A stretch of DNA of 64,000 nucleotides. It comes from Actinomadura syzygii. Its GTDB lineage: Bacteria; Actinomycetota; Actinomycetes; Streptosporangiales; Streptosporangiaceae. Below the pieces are notes generated by a model that saw only the letters and a program-made list of their open reading frames with translations, was not told where the DNA came from and ran no database searches. The DNA lies in assembly GCF_008085905.1 (NCBI RefSeq), contig NZ_VSFF01000008.1, positions 186,001-250,000 on the forward strand, read 5' to 3'. Positions 42,782-50,315 of the stretch are shown in pieces (positions within the stretch are counted from its first letter, which is position 1; each line of letters starts with the position of its first letter). Position numbers and translations under genes: made by a program.

Positions 42782-43605
42782 CGACCGAGCCGCCGCCGGA
42801 CCTGCGGGCGCGCACCCTCCGCGCCGCGCTGTCCCGCCGCCCTCCGGCTCGTCCGGCGCCCGGTTTCGCCCGTCCCTACGCCGCGCTCGTCGCGATGCTC
42901 GACGCGCTGCTCGGCGGGCTCGACGACGCCGAGTGGGGGGTCCGCGCCGCCGGTGACTGGGACGCGCGCGACCTCGTCGTCCACCTCACCGCCACCGACG
43001 GGCTGCTCGGGGAGGCGATCGCGGGCGGCGCGTCGACCATGGACGACGTCCTCGCCCGGACCGCTGACGCGGTGGGCCGCCGTCTCGCGCCCGCCGACGC
43101 CCGCCGGACGTGGCGGCGGCAGGCGGACGCTCTTTGTGACCGCCTGGCCGAGGCCGACGCCGACCGCCGCGTCGAGGTGGGCGGCTTCCCCATGCGCGTC
43201 AGGCACCACCTCACGGCACGCGCCGCCGAGACCTGGATCCACGCCGACGACATCGCCCGCGCGACGGGCCGGTCCGTGCCGCCGCCGCCCGCCGAGCACC
43301 TGCACCCGATCGCCGACCTCAGCGCGCGGAGCCTGCCGAGGGCGCTCGCGCTGACGGGCCGCGACCACCGCGACCGGCTGCTGTGCCTGATCCTGGACGG
43401 TCCGGGCGGCGGCCGCTGGACGCTCCCGCTGAGCCGCGACGCCGTCGATGCCCAGCCGTCCGTGCAGGTCAGGATGGACGTCGTCGAATTCTGCTTCCTG
43501 GCCGGAGGACGCCGCGACCCGGCGGACGTGCGCGCGGAGACGAGCGGCGACCCGGCCGTCGCCCGCGACGTCCTGGCCGCCGCGGGCGTCTTCGCGGGCC
43601 CCTGA
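42778..43605 (+). CDS. Maleylpyruvate isomerase/mycothiol-type metal-binding protein, possible anti-sigma
   Basis: A 275-residue protein with an N-terminal DinB-like helical bundle (MDMPI_N): FARPYAALVAMLDALLGGLDDAEW, DWDARDLVVHLTATDGLL and MRVRHHLTARAAETWIHADDIARATGR supply the three His-type ligands of a zinc site. The second half resembles the usual C-terminal domain of the family. In this position, translationally coupled to an ECF sigma factor, such a protein may sense thiol or metal state and hold the sigma factor; that role is inferred. It also could be a mycothiol-dependent enzyme. Confidence 0.75.
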   Translation: MTTEPPPDLRARTLRAALSRRPPARPAPGFARPYAALVAMLDALLGGLDDAEWGVRAAGDWDARDLVVHLTATDGLLGEAIAGGASTMDDVLARTADAVGRRLAPADARRTWRRQADALCDRLAEADADRRVEVGGFPMRVRHHLTARAAETWIHADDIARATGRSVPPPPAEHLHPIADLSARSLPRALALTGRDHRDRLLCLILDGPGGGRWTLPLSRDAVDAQPSVQVRMDVVEFCFLAGGRRDPADVRAETSGDPAVARDVLAAAGVFAGP

Positions 43606-43609
43606 CCGG

Positions 43610-44923
43610 CTACTGGCGAACGGACCCGCCGAGGGACGGGGGCACGGACGGAGGCGCGGCGTTCCGGATGACGGTGCCGCCGGGGTCGGACTGGTTCTGG
43701 CGGGAGTCGTTGGGATTCTCCCGGCTGGCGCCGGGGTCGGCGTCCGGCGGTGGCTGCTGCCTCTGGGGTGGGCTCGACGGGGGCGGCGGCGTGCTCTGCT
43801 GCCACCATTCCGGCGGGGGCGACCCCGAGTTCGGCGGGGGATCGTCCGGTGGCGGCGTGGAGGGCGTCTCGGGCTGCGGAGTCTTCTGCAGGCCGCTCGC
43901 GTTGCGGCCGTCCTTGGTCAGGGGCTTCTCGTCGGAGCGCTTCGCGGTCGTCGGCGTCGGGACGGGCGCGCCGGTCTCCGGCGTCGTGCCGCCCGGCTGC
44001 TCGGGCCCGCCGTCGGACGTTCCGGGGCTCGTGGTGCGGTCCGGCGGCGGGAGCGCGTTCACCGCGCCGTGGTTCGCGGACGGCCACGTCAGCAGGCTGA
44101 CCACGAGCGTCGCGGCGGCACCGGCCGCGGCACCGGCGGCCACGAGCGTCCAACGGCGACGTCCGCGCTCCTCGCCCGCGTCGGTGCCGGACTCGCTCGA
44201 CACGAACGAACGTTCCAAAGCCGCGGACCCGCCCCCGATCGCCCCGACCGCGCCGTACGCGCGGTGCGTACCGATCGTGCTGTGCGTGCTTTGCGCGCTG
44301 AACGCGCCATGCGTGCCGGTCGTGCCCAGTGTTCTGGACTCGTCGGGCTCGTGTTCCTGTTCGTCCACGCCGAGCACGTGCTGGCGCAGCGGCGCGGGGA
44401 CCAGGCCAGGCGCGCGGCGGGCCAGTAGGTGGGGGAGCCGTCCCTGCTCGAATGCCGCGATGATGTCCGGGTGCTCGGCGGGATCGGTGGCGCCGCGCAG
44501 GAGGTCGTCCAGGACGAGGCGTTCCAACCCGGTCCGCGCCTCGTCCAGCAGTTCGCGCACCGCCCCCTGCTCAAGGCCGAGGACGTAGGCGATGTCGTCG
44601 ACGTCCAGCCACTCGCCCGCCGCCAGCAGTAGCGCCTCGCGCTGCCGGACGGGCAGGCGGTCGGCCGCGTTGAGCAGCGGGTCGGTGTCAACGTTGTCGA
44701 ACTCGGCGCAGCCGTCGTGGCTGAACGCGCCGCGCTCGGCGCAGACCGTCCGGGTCAGGCGGTGCAGCCACAGGACGACCTCGCCGCGCGGCGCCCGTCG
44801 TATCGCCATGGTGAGCGTGTCGCGGAGCGCGTCCGCCGGACCGTGGTCGCCGAGCAGCGACCAGCAGTGCGCGTACAGGCGGTGGGCGTGGGCGTCATAG
44901 AGGTCTTCAAGGTCCCCGTGCAT
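43610..44923 (-). CDS. Membrane-anchored sigma-like protein, copy A
   Basis: A 437-residue protein. Residues 1-65 resemble sigma region 2 (LYDAHAHRLYAHCWSLLGD), 85-135 region 4 (LPVRQREALLLAAGEWLDVDDIAYVLGLEQGAVRELLDEAR). A conserved IIAAFEQGRLPHLLARRAPGL segment, a Ser/Thr/Gly linker, one helix (about 258-280) and an extracytoplasmic Pro/Gln/Ser-rich tail of about 155 residues follow. It is about as long as a sigma factor joined to an anti-sigma-like anchor. Copy B lies 306 bases upstream with the same order, promoter and ribosome site (GGGAGG). Whether it still binds polymerase is unknown. The stop codon is four bases from that of the convergent gene. Confidence 0.8.
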   Translation of the reverse strand: MHGDLEDLYDAHAHRLYAHCWSLLGDHGPADALRDTLTMAIRRAPRGEVVLWLHRLTRTVCAERGAFSHDGCAEFDNVDTDPLLNAADRLPVRQREALLLAAGEWLDVDDIAYVLGLEQGAVRELLDEARTGLERLVLDDLLRGATDPAEHPDIIAAFEQGRLPHLLARRAPGLVPAPLRQHVLGVDEQEHEPDESRTLGTTGTHGAFSAQSTHSTIGTHRAYGAVGAIGGGSAALERSFVSSESGTDAGEERGRRRWTLVAAGAAAGAAATLVVSLLTWPSANHGAVNALPPPDRTTSPGTSDGGPEQPGGTTPETGAPVPTPTTAKRSDEKPLTKDGRNASGLQKTPQPETPSTPPPDDPPPNSGSPPPEWWQQSTPPPPSSPPQRQQPPPDADPGASRENPNDSRQNQSDPGGTVIRNAAPPSVPPSLGGSVRQ

Positions 44924-45112
44924 GTGACCTCCCAGGGGTGGTCAATGGGCGAGAGCATTCGGAGACCGGGCGACGCGACCGTCCGTCCGCGGTCCACCTG
45001 ATCATGGACCATAGCCCATGAGTGCCACGAATGAGAAGAGCACAACCATAATCAATGGAATGGACGCGCGTCCCGGCGCTGACCTGCTGAAACGCTCCGC
45101 GAGCCCACGCAA
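44924..45112. promoter_or_regulatory. Promoter region of sigma-like copy A
   Basis: The bases CTGATCA-TGGACCATAG at 44998-45014 are nearly repeated at the same distance (75-76 bases) before copy B. On the minus strand this reads CTATGGTCC followed by TGATCAG, so TATGGT may be the -10 box. The rest of this 306-base gap (to 45229) has no credible gene; a 62-codon frame at 45018-45206 is not supported. Confidence 0.55.
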
Positions 45113-45181
45113 AAGGTCTCCGCGCCTTGCGGTGGTGAGCGCACTCGACGAGTACCAACCGGCATGGCTGCGGAGACCTTC
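45113..45181 (-). terminator. Long-loop inverted repeat downstream of sigma-like copy B
   Basis: AAGGTCTCCGC (45113-45123) pairs perfectly with GCGGAGACCTT (45171-45181). On the minus strand the stem is followed by TTTTGCG, about 50 bases after the copy B stop, so it could terminate that transcript despite the 47-base loop, which may fold itself. Confidence 0.5.
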
Positions 45182-45229
45182 GGGCCCGCGCGAAGACGAG
45201 CGATGACCGGGCCGTCGCCCCGACCTCGG

Positions 45230-46378
45230 CTACTGGCCCGCCAACCCGCTGAGGATCGGGGTCGCGAGGTGATCGACGATGTCGGTGATGGGCTTGAGCG
45301 GGCTGTCCTGGCGGGTGCCGTCGTCCGGCGGCGGTTGCTGCTGCTTGGGCGGAGCCGAGGTGGGCGGGGGCGGCTTCTGCCGCGCGTCCGGCGGGGGAGT
45401 GGACGGCGCGGACGGCGTCTCGCGCTCCGGGGACTTCTGCAGCCCGGTCGCGTTCCCGCCGTTCGTGGGCGGCGGCTCGTCGGTGGCGGGCTTCTGCTTC
45501 TCGGTCGTCGGCCTCGGATCGGGGGCGGCGGTCGTCGGTGTGGCGCCGGGCCGCTCCGTCCCGCCGTCGATCCCGCCGGTCGTTCCGGGACGGGTGTTGC
45601 CGTCGGGCGGGCCGAGCGCGTTCACCGTGCCCTCGTCGGCGGACGGCCACGTCATCAGCAGGCCGACCGCGACCGTCGCGGCGACACCGGCCACGCCGCC
45701 GACGCCCTTGAGCGCCCGGCGGCGACGGCTGCGCCCCCGGTCGGCGCCGTCCGAGCCGATCACGACGAGCGGACGGCCCGGCGTCACGGGCTCGTCGCCG
45801 ATCACGTCGTACTCGTCGTCCGCGCCGAGGACGTGGTCGCGGACGGGAGCGGGCGCCAGGCCGGGCGCGCGGCGGGCCAGCAGGTGGGGGAGCCGTCCCT
45901 GCTCGAAAGCGGCGATGACGTCCATGTGCTCGGCGGGGTCGGCGGCGCCGCGCATGAGCGCGTCCAGGACGAGCCGTTCCAGTCCGGTGCGGGCCTCGTG
46001 CAGCCGCTCGCGGACCGCGCCGGGCGCGATGCCGACGACGCGGGCGATGTCGCGGACGTCCAGCCACTCGCCCGCGGCCAGCAGCAAAGCTTCGCGGTGG
46101 TGGGCGGCCAGACGCCCCGCCGCGTTCAGCAGCGGGTCGGTGTCGGCCTCGGCGAACACGGCGTGGCCGCCGCGGCTGAACGCGCCGCGCTCGGAGCAGA
46201 CCGTCCGGGCCAGGTGGTGCAGGAACAGCACCAGCTCGCCCTGCGGGGTATGTCGCACCGCCTCGGTGAGCGTGTCGCGGAGTGCGTCCGGCGCGCCGCG
46301 GTCGCCGACCAGCGACCAGCAGTGCGCGTACAGGCGGTGGGCGTGGGCGTCGTAGAGGGCTTCCAGGTCCCCGTGCAT
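45230..46378 (-). CDS. Membrane-anchored sigma-like protein, copy B
   Basis: A 382-residue paralogue of copy A. The first 185 residues are about 70% identical by eye (MHGDLEALYDAHAHRLYAHCWSLVGD; REALLLAAGEWLDVRDIARVVGIAPGAVRERLHEAR; DVIAAFEQGRLPHLLARRAPGLAPAPVRDHVLG), then a basic stop-transfer RRRR, one helix (about 225-244), the shared WPSADEGTVNALGPPDG and a Pro/Thr/Gln-rich tail. Linkers and tails differ much more than the sigma-like part. The ATG at 46378 with GGGAGG is conserved between copies. No separate anti-sigma gene is present, so the anchor and tail may hold the sigma-like part at the membrane. Confidence 0.8.
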   Translation of the reverse strand: MHGDLEALYDAHAHRLYAHCWSLVGDRGAPDALRDTLTEAVRHTPQGELVLFLHHLARTVCSERGAFSRGGHAVFAEADTDPLLNAAGRLAAHHREALLLAAGEWLDVRDIARVVGIAPGAVRERLHEARTGLERLVLDALMRGAADPAEHMDVIAAFEQGRLPHLLARRAPGLAPAPVRDHVLGADDEYDVIGDEPVTPGRPLVVIGSDGADRGRSRRRRALKGVGGVAGVAATVAVGLLMTWPSADEGTVNALGPPDGNTRPGTTGGIDGGTERPGATPTTAAPDPRPTTEKQKPATDEPPPTNGGNATGLQKSPERETPSAPSTPPPDARQKPPPPTSAPPKQQQPPPDDGTRQDSPLKPITDIVDHLATPILSGLAGQ

Positions 46379-46450
46379 GTGACCTCCCTGGGGTGGTCGT
46401 TGGGAGCTGCCGTTTCCGAGACCGGGCAAGACAACGGGCCGTCCACGACC

Positions 46451-46486
46451 CGCCTGATCACGGGACCATAGTGCATAAGTGTGAAA
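46451..46486 (-). promoter_or_regulatory. Promoter region of sigma-like copy B
   Basis: CTGATCACGGGACCATAG at 46454-46471 matches the copy A site in sequence and in distance from the start codon. The surrounding gap 46379-46697 otherwise shows an A-rich patch at 46480-46510 and no gene. Confidence 0.55.
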
Positions 46487-46697
46487 AACGAGAACTATTG
46501 ATAGCAGAGAGTAGCGCCTTCCACGCTCAGTAATCCCCCGATAGCACAGAAATAAGGAGAATCAGGGAACGGCCGCGCTTTCTCAACCCTTCCGCCATCC
46601 CTACCGCGCACACGCTCGCTGCGCTGACTCGTTGTCTTCTGAACCAGGAAGATCGCCCGCTCCTCGCCCGCGAATACGGGTCGGTATGGTCTGCCGC

Positions 46698-47018
46698 ATG
46701 ACCGACTTCTTGCAGGTCTCTACCACCACCGACAGCCGTGAGGTCGGGATGGAGCTCATCCGCTCCGCGGTCGGCGCGAAACTCGCGGCGTCCGGCCAGG
46801 TGCTGGGGCCCGCCGGGTCGGCGTTCTGGCATCTCGGCGAGTTGGGCGTCGGCGAGGAGTGGCAGGTCTTCCTGCGCACCACGAGCGACCGCTACGCCGA
46901 GTTGGAGCAGCACCTCATCGAGCACCACCCATGGGACAACCCCGAGGTGACGTACACGCGGATCGAGGGCGGCTCGGCCGCGTACCTGGAGTGGCTCAGG
47001 CGAGAGACATCCCCCTAG
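46698..47018 (+). CDS. cutA: Divalent-cation tolerance protein CutA
   Basis: A 106-residue protein of the trimeric CutA1 family: DFLQVSTTTDSREVGMELIRSAVGAKLAASGQVLGP, EEWQVFLRTTSDRYAELEQHLIEHHPWDNPEVTYTRIEGGSAAYLEWL. The HPWDNPE turn corresponds to the family HPYExPE. The ATG at 46698 matches the family start. Linked to metal tolerance in E. coli, though its molecular role is unclear. Stands alone. Confidence 0.85.
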   Translation: MTDFLQVSTTTDSREVGMELIRSAVGAKLAASGQVLGPAGSAFWHLGELGVGEEWQVFLRTTSDRYAELEQHLIEHHPWDNPEVTYTRIEGGSAAYLEWLRRETSP

Positions 47019-47179
47019 CCCGTCGATCACCCCGGTCACGTCGCCGCACTGGTCGGGCGACCAGTACAGCGTCCGGATGATCGCGGTCGAGTCGTTGCAG
47101 CACCGTCCAGGACCAACCGGTCAACAGCTCGAAGTCGTCCACGCTGCTGGGAAGGTTCGGTGGTTCATGGGGACGTCCG

Positions 47180-48337
47180 TCATGCGGCGTTCAGAACGTG
47201 GTGCACCTTCTCTGCCAGGTCGGACACTCGTGATGGAGCGTCGACGCGCAGGATCCGGCCGGTGACGCGACGCAGCAGGTTCGTTGTTCGGCCGGAGCCG
47301 ACGTCGCCCGCGTCTCCGGCTACCTCGGTGAGCACCGGCTCCACCTCGGCCCAATCGGCCACATGGGCGAGGGCGTTCAGCAGGTGCGCGAGGTCGTTGT
47401 AGCGGGCCCGCCGGTATCTGGACCGCAGCTCGGCCGCTTCGCGCAGTAGCGGCACCGCCGTACCCCACTCGCCGAGCTCGGCGTGTGCCATGCCCGTGTG
47501 CCACAGCACCTCGGCGTCGGTGACCCACCACGTCCACGCCGCGTCCCGCCCGCCAGTGTCGGCGGCCAGTGTCACCCGCGCCCGGTCGAGGGTGTCGATG
47601 GCCTGCCCGCGGTGCCCGAGCTGTGCGAGCGCCCGGCCCCTGCGGATGTCCATCAGCGCCGCCGCACGCGGCTGCAGTCCGTCATCGAGGAGCCCCGTGG
47701 AGATCCGCAGCGCCTCGGCAGGCCGATGCAGGTGGACCGACTGCATCGCCAGGTGCGTCCACTCGAACAGTTCCATCTGCGAGTCTCCGGCCTGCCGCGA
47801 CAGCATCAGTGCCTCGTGGATCACCTGCCGGGAGACGTCCTGCCGGTCGGCGTCGTAGGCCAGCCACGCCGCGACCTCGGCGGCCTCACCGGCGGCGGCC
47901 ATCAGGTCCCGCTCGACGGACGACTCGTACGAGCCCGACCCGAGGCGTTGGTTGACGGCGCGGAACGACCGCAGGGCCAGAGGCAGGACATCGTCGCCGC
48001 CATGCTCGGTGTCCAGCCGCACCAGCGCCTGACTGGTCTGCCGCACCTGCTCGACGTAGTCGACGTCGGCGGGCCGCCCGGTCGCGGCCGGGATGTGCAC
48101 GCTCGCCAGGTCGAGCGGCTCGCCGGGTGGCGGCGGGTCGGCGGGACAATGCGCGGCCAGGCTGCCGCCCGCACCGAGTAACTCGTCCAGCCGCTCTGCC
48201 AGATCCAGGCTCGGCCGTTTCAGATCGGCCGCGAGTTTGGACAGGTAGCCGCTGTTGCACGGTACGAGCGCGGCCAGTTTCCGCTGGCTGATCCGCCGCT
48301 CGGCCATGAGCGAGTGCAGTCTCTCGCCGAAGGTCAT
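47180..48337 (-). CDS. XRE-family regulator with TPR-like C-terminus
   Basis: A 385-residue regulator: N-terminal Cro/C1 helix-turn-helix (FGERLHSLMAERRISQRKLAALVPCNSGYLSKLAADLKRPS, residues 3-45) and a long helical, TPR-like half (LMLSRQAGDSQMELFEWTHLAMQSV, ALRISTGLLDDGLQP, RARYNDLAHLLNALAHV). In actinobacteria such regulators usually neighbour small DUF397-type genes; here the divergent partners are other small genes. The following 160 bases (47019-47179) show no convincing gene. Confidence 0.85.
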   Translation of the reverse strand: MTFGERLHSLMAERRISQRKLAALVPCNSGYLSKLAADLKRPSLDLAERLDELLGAGGSLAAHCPADPPPPGEPLDLASVHIPAATGRPADVDYVEQVRQTSQALVRLDTEHGGDDVLPLALRSFRAVNQRLGSGSYESSVERDLMAAAGEAAEVAAWLAYDADRQDVSRQVIHEALMLSRQAGDSQMELFEWTHLAMQSVHLHRPAEALRISTGLLDDGLQPRAAALMDIRRGRALAQLGHRGQAIDTLDRARVTLAADTGGRDAAWTWWVTDAEVLWHTGMAHAELGEWGTAVPLLREAAELRSRYRRARYNDLAHLLNALAHVADWAEVEPVLTEVAGDAGDVGSGRTTNLLRRVTGRILRVDAPSRVSDLAEKVHHVLNAA

Positions 48338-48450
48338 CGCCTCACCCGTTTCGCCCCAGGTCGCCCGTGAATGGGGTGCTGCCTGCCAGGGGAGTCAGCG
48401 GTCAGCGTCTTCCACGCTAACGCCGGACGCGGTCTGGTGGTGGGCGGAAG

Positions 48451-48464
48451 GTGTCGCACGACAC
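48451..48464. promoter_or_regulatory. Palindrome in the XRE divergent region
   Basis: GTGTCGCACGACAC has perfect 6-bp arms around a 2-bp centre and lies midway between the divergent starts (48337 and 48538), a good candidate XRE operator. A second inverted repeat, GGCCCCGG/CCGGGGCC at 48471-48478 and 48503-48510, follows and may be an attenuator in the rightward transcript. Confidence 0.55.
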
Positions 48465-48537
48465 GAAGACGGCCCCGGCCCGGTGCGGTCACACCAGGGT
48501 GCCCGGGGCCTGACCGGACAGGGAGGTCCGGCTGACG

Positions 48538-49017
48538 ATGACGATATCCGAGAAGGTGACCCGGCTCCGCGAGGAGAATCCGGGCTGGCGGATCGACCAC
48601 GTTGAGGGCAGGCCCGTCCCATGGCTGGCGGTTCGCGAGTCGCGCCAAGGGTGGATCGGCGGGCACTCGGCGGTGGAGGCCAAGCTGCCCGGTTATCTGG
48701 GCCGCCTGATGGCTCAGGCCATTGACCTGGCGGCGTTGGCGTCCGGCAAGGAGGCGTTCCCGTACGTCGAGCGCATGGAGCATCTGACCTCCCTGCGCAA
48801 GTGGTTCCCCGAATGGGCGTTCGAGGCGTGCAACACGCAACCGGTCTGGCACGGGCAGCGCAGCTACGCCGACTACGCCGACTACGCCGACTACGCCGAG
48901 CGTGCCGCCGCCATCACCGAGGTACGCGGCAACGACCCCAAGGAGCTGGCGCTGCTGCTGTTGCGGCTCCCGCGCGTCGAGGCCGGGGTGGGCGAGGGCC
49001 GGGAGGGGGAGCGGTGA
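48538..49017 (+). CDS. Small protein of unknown function, first gene of XRE-linked cassette
   Basis: A 159-residue soluble protein that begins MTISEKVTRLREENPGWRID. It has a beta-rich first part (HVEGRPVPWLAVRESRQGWIGGHSAVEA), a helical middle and a triple Ala-Asp-Tyr repeat near residue 108 encoded by three identical 9-bp units (48863-48900). No known family or catalytic motif. A GGGAGG lies about 11 bases before the ATG. The stop overlaps the next start (GTGA). Confidence 0.7.
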   Translation: MTISEKVTRLREENPGWRIDHVEGRPVPWLAVRESRQGWIGGHSAVEAKLPGYLGRLMAQAIDLAALASGKEAFPYVERMEHLTSLRKWFPEWAFEACNTQPVWHGQRSYADYADYADYAERAAAITEVRGNDPKELALLLLRLPRVEAGVGEGREGER

Positions 49018-49244
49018 GCGCGGCCAACGGCAGTGGGAGGCGCAGGAACGTCGACGGGACGTTCTTCGACGCGCGGCCGGTCAGCATTCCCATGCCTGAG
49101 GGGATCACGTACTGGCATGGTCGGGTGACCGGGTCCTGGTGGGCGATCGTCCCCGGACCCGCGGGCCCGTACCTGGTCGAGGAGCCGAGCAGGGAGCACC
49201 TTGCCACCTCGGTGAACTGGCTGCTGCGCCACCCCGCCCGTTGA
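49014..49244 (+). CDS. Small protein of unknown function, second gene of the cassette
   Basis: A 76-residue protein with a GTG start overlapping the previous stop. It is Trp/Gly/Pro-rich in the middle (ITYWHGRVTGSWWAIVPGPAGPYLVEEPS) and has a short helical end. It could be a small beta-sheet domain. The overlap supports it as a real gene; no function can be given. Confidence 0.65.
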   Translation: MSAANGSGRRRNVDGTFFDARPVSIPMPEGITYWHGRVTGSWWAIVPGPAGPYLVEEPSREHLATSVNWLLRHPAR

Positions 49245-49326
49245 GCCGGGGCGGCGCCGCCGCGGTCGACCTCGCCCCCAGGTCCCGGCCGCGCCGTCCC
49301 CATTCGTCTGTCAGAGAGGTAGTCCC

Positions 49327-49530
49327 GTGGGTTGTTGCAACAACACTCCGCCCTATGACGAGCAGTTCTGTGGCTGTCCTGTGGGCTGCAACTGCACCTG
49401 CGACACCGTTTGCTGCTGCGACGGCGAACACCTCGCCCAGTTCACACGCGCGGGAGCCTTAAGGGAGGTGTTCGGGACCCCCGAGATGCTCTGCGTCCGG
49501 ATCCCGACCGCTGACCGTTGCCGGTCTTAG
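49327..49530 (+). CDS. Cysteine-rich small protein, metal-binding candidate
   Basis: A 67-residue protein with 12 cysteines, ten of them in the first 31 residues as C-C, C-x-C, C-x-C-x-C and C-C-C clusters (positions 3, 4, 15, 17, 21, 23, 25, 29, 30, 31). The second half is ordinary (FTRAGALREVFGTPEMLCVRI). Clustered cysteines suggest a metallothionein-like metal site; a modified-peptide precursor is a weaker alternative. GTG start with GAGAGG upstream; a strong terminator follows the stop. Confidence 0.65.
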   Translation: MGCCNNTPPYDEQFCGCPVGCNCTCDTVCCCDGEHLAQFTRAGALREVFGTPEMLCVRIPTADRCRS

Positions 49531-49534
49531 AGTT

Positions 49535-49574
49535 CCGCGGCCCGGGGTCAACTGGCGCGCACCCCGGGCCGCGG
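49535..49574 (+). terminator. Strong hairpin terminator after the Cys-rich gene
   Basis: A perfect 14-bp stem, CCGCGGCCCGGGGT / ACCCCGGGCCGCGG, with a 12-base loop, begins five bases after the stop codon. Confidence 0.8.
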
Positions 49575-49607
49575 GCACGTTCATGAGGCGCGTTGCCGGA
49601 GGCCACA

Positions 49608-50242
49608 ATGACCATCGACACCGACCGGGCCACCTGCCCCGACGACCCGGCCTTACTGCTGCCGGGCAAGCTCATATCGTCCGACCTGTTCGCCCGCGTC
49701 GCCGCGCGTGCCGCAGCCGAGTACTCCATGCCGATCGGTCTCGCCGAGCGGTCCCTCGTCCAGGCCCTCACCATGCTGCACGCGATCGCCGTCCACCCGG
49801 GCACGGTGATCCACCCGCCGCGCCCTTCGACTACGACGCGATGTACGCCACTGTGCCGACCGCGTGGAGGGACAAGGGCCTGCACTGGCACTGCTACTCC
49901 TGGCGCGGCACCGGCAAGGAGTGGGCGGACGACAAGCTCCGCCACGACGACCAAGCGGACATCACTCCCTCCGTGGTCCGGGCTTGGCTGACGAAGAATG
50001 CCCGGCTGATCCGCGCGACCTGCGGCACGCCGGAGGAGGGAGCGGCCTGGTCGATGGAGCAATGGTTCAAGGCCCGCGCGGAGGTACTGACGCCCGTCCC
50101 GGAGTGGTACACCGACGAGAGTCAGCGGGCGCGCACCCTGTACGACCTTGGCGCCGGGACCGATCTGGCCAAGGGGTTGTGGGTGAAGGGCCCATCCATG
50201 GTCTCCTGGGGCGTCGTCGGGACGTCCGACCGCTGCCATTGA
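49608..50242 (+). pseudogene. Frameshifted gene of unknown function
   Basis: The frame from the ATG at 49608 (GGAGG site) is protein-like for about 72 codons (LISSDLFARVAARAAAEYSMPIGLAERSLVQALTMLHAIAVHPG). It then turns into low-complexity Thr/Arg/Pro text up to 49991. The frame that opens near 49822 (PFDYDAMYATVPTAWRDKGLHWHCYSWRG) is protein-like to 50242. Adding one base near 49822 would join them into one protein of about 211 residues. The second part alone (ATG 49841) has no ribosome site. Either the gene is broken or one G/C was lost in the read. The first part resembles the start of short actinobacterial helical proteins of unknown role. Confidence 0.6.
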
Positions 50243-50315
50243 TCCCGGCGGGGCCGAGGGCGCCTGCCTCACACCCTCAGCCCGCCTGTCACGGCCACGC
50301 CGCGATTCGGTGGGG

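Noticed and set aside
45018..45206. A 62-codon plus-strand frame between the two sigma-like genes
   Set aside because: No ribosome site, no family resemblance, and it overlaps the promoter region of copy A and the terminator-like repeat of copy B.
47019..47179. A short minus-strand gene whose ATG overlaps the XRE stop codon
   Set aside because: It stops after 20 codons; the other two frames look slightly protein-like but have no start, so no gene is called.
49841..50242. An independent gene starting at ATG 49841
   Set aside because: No ribosome site, and the protein-like sequence begins upstream of that ATG in the same frame; a frameshift from 49608 explains it better.
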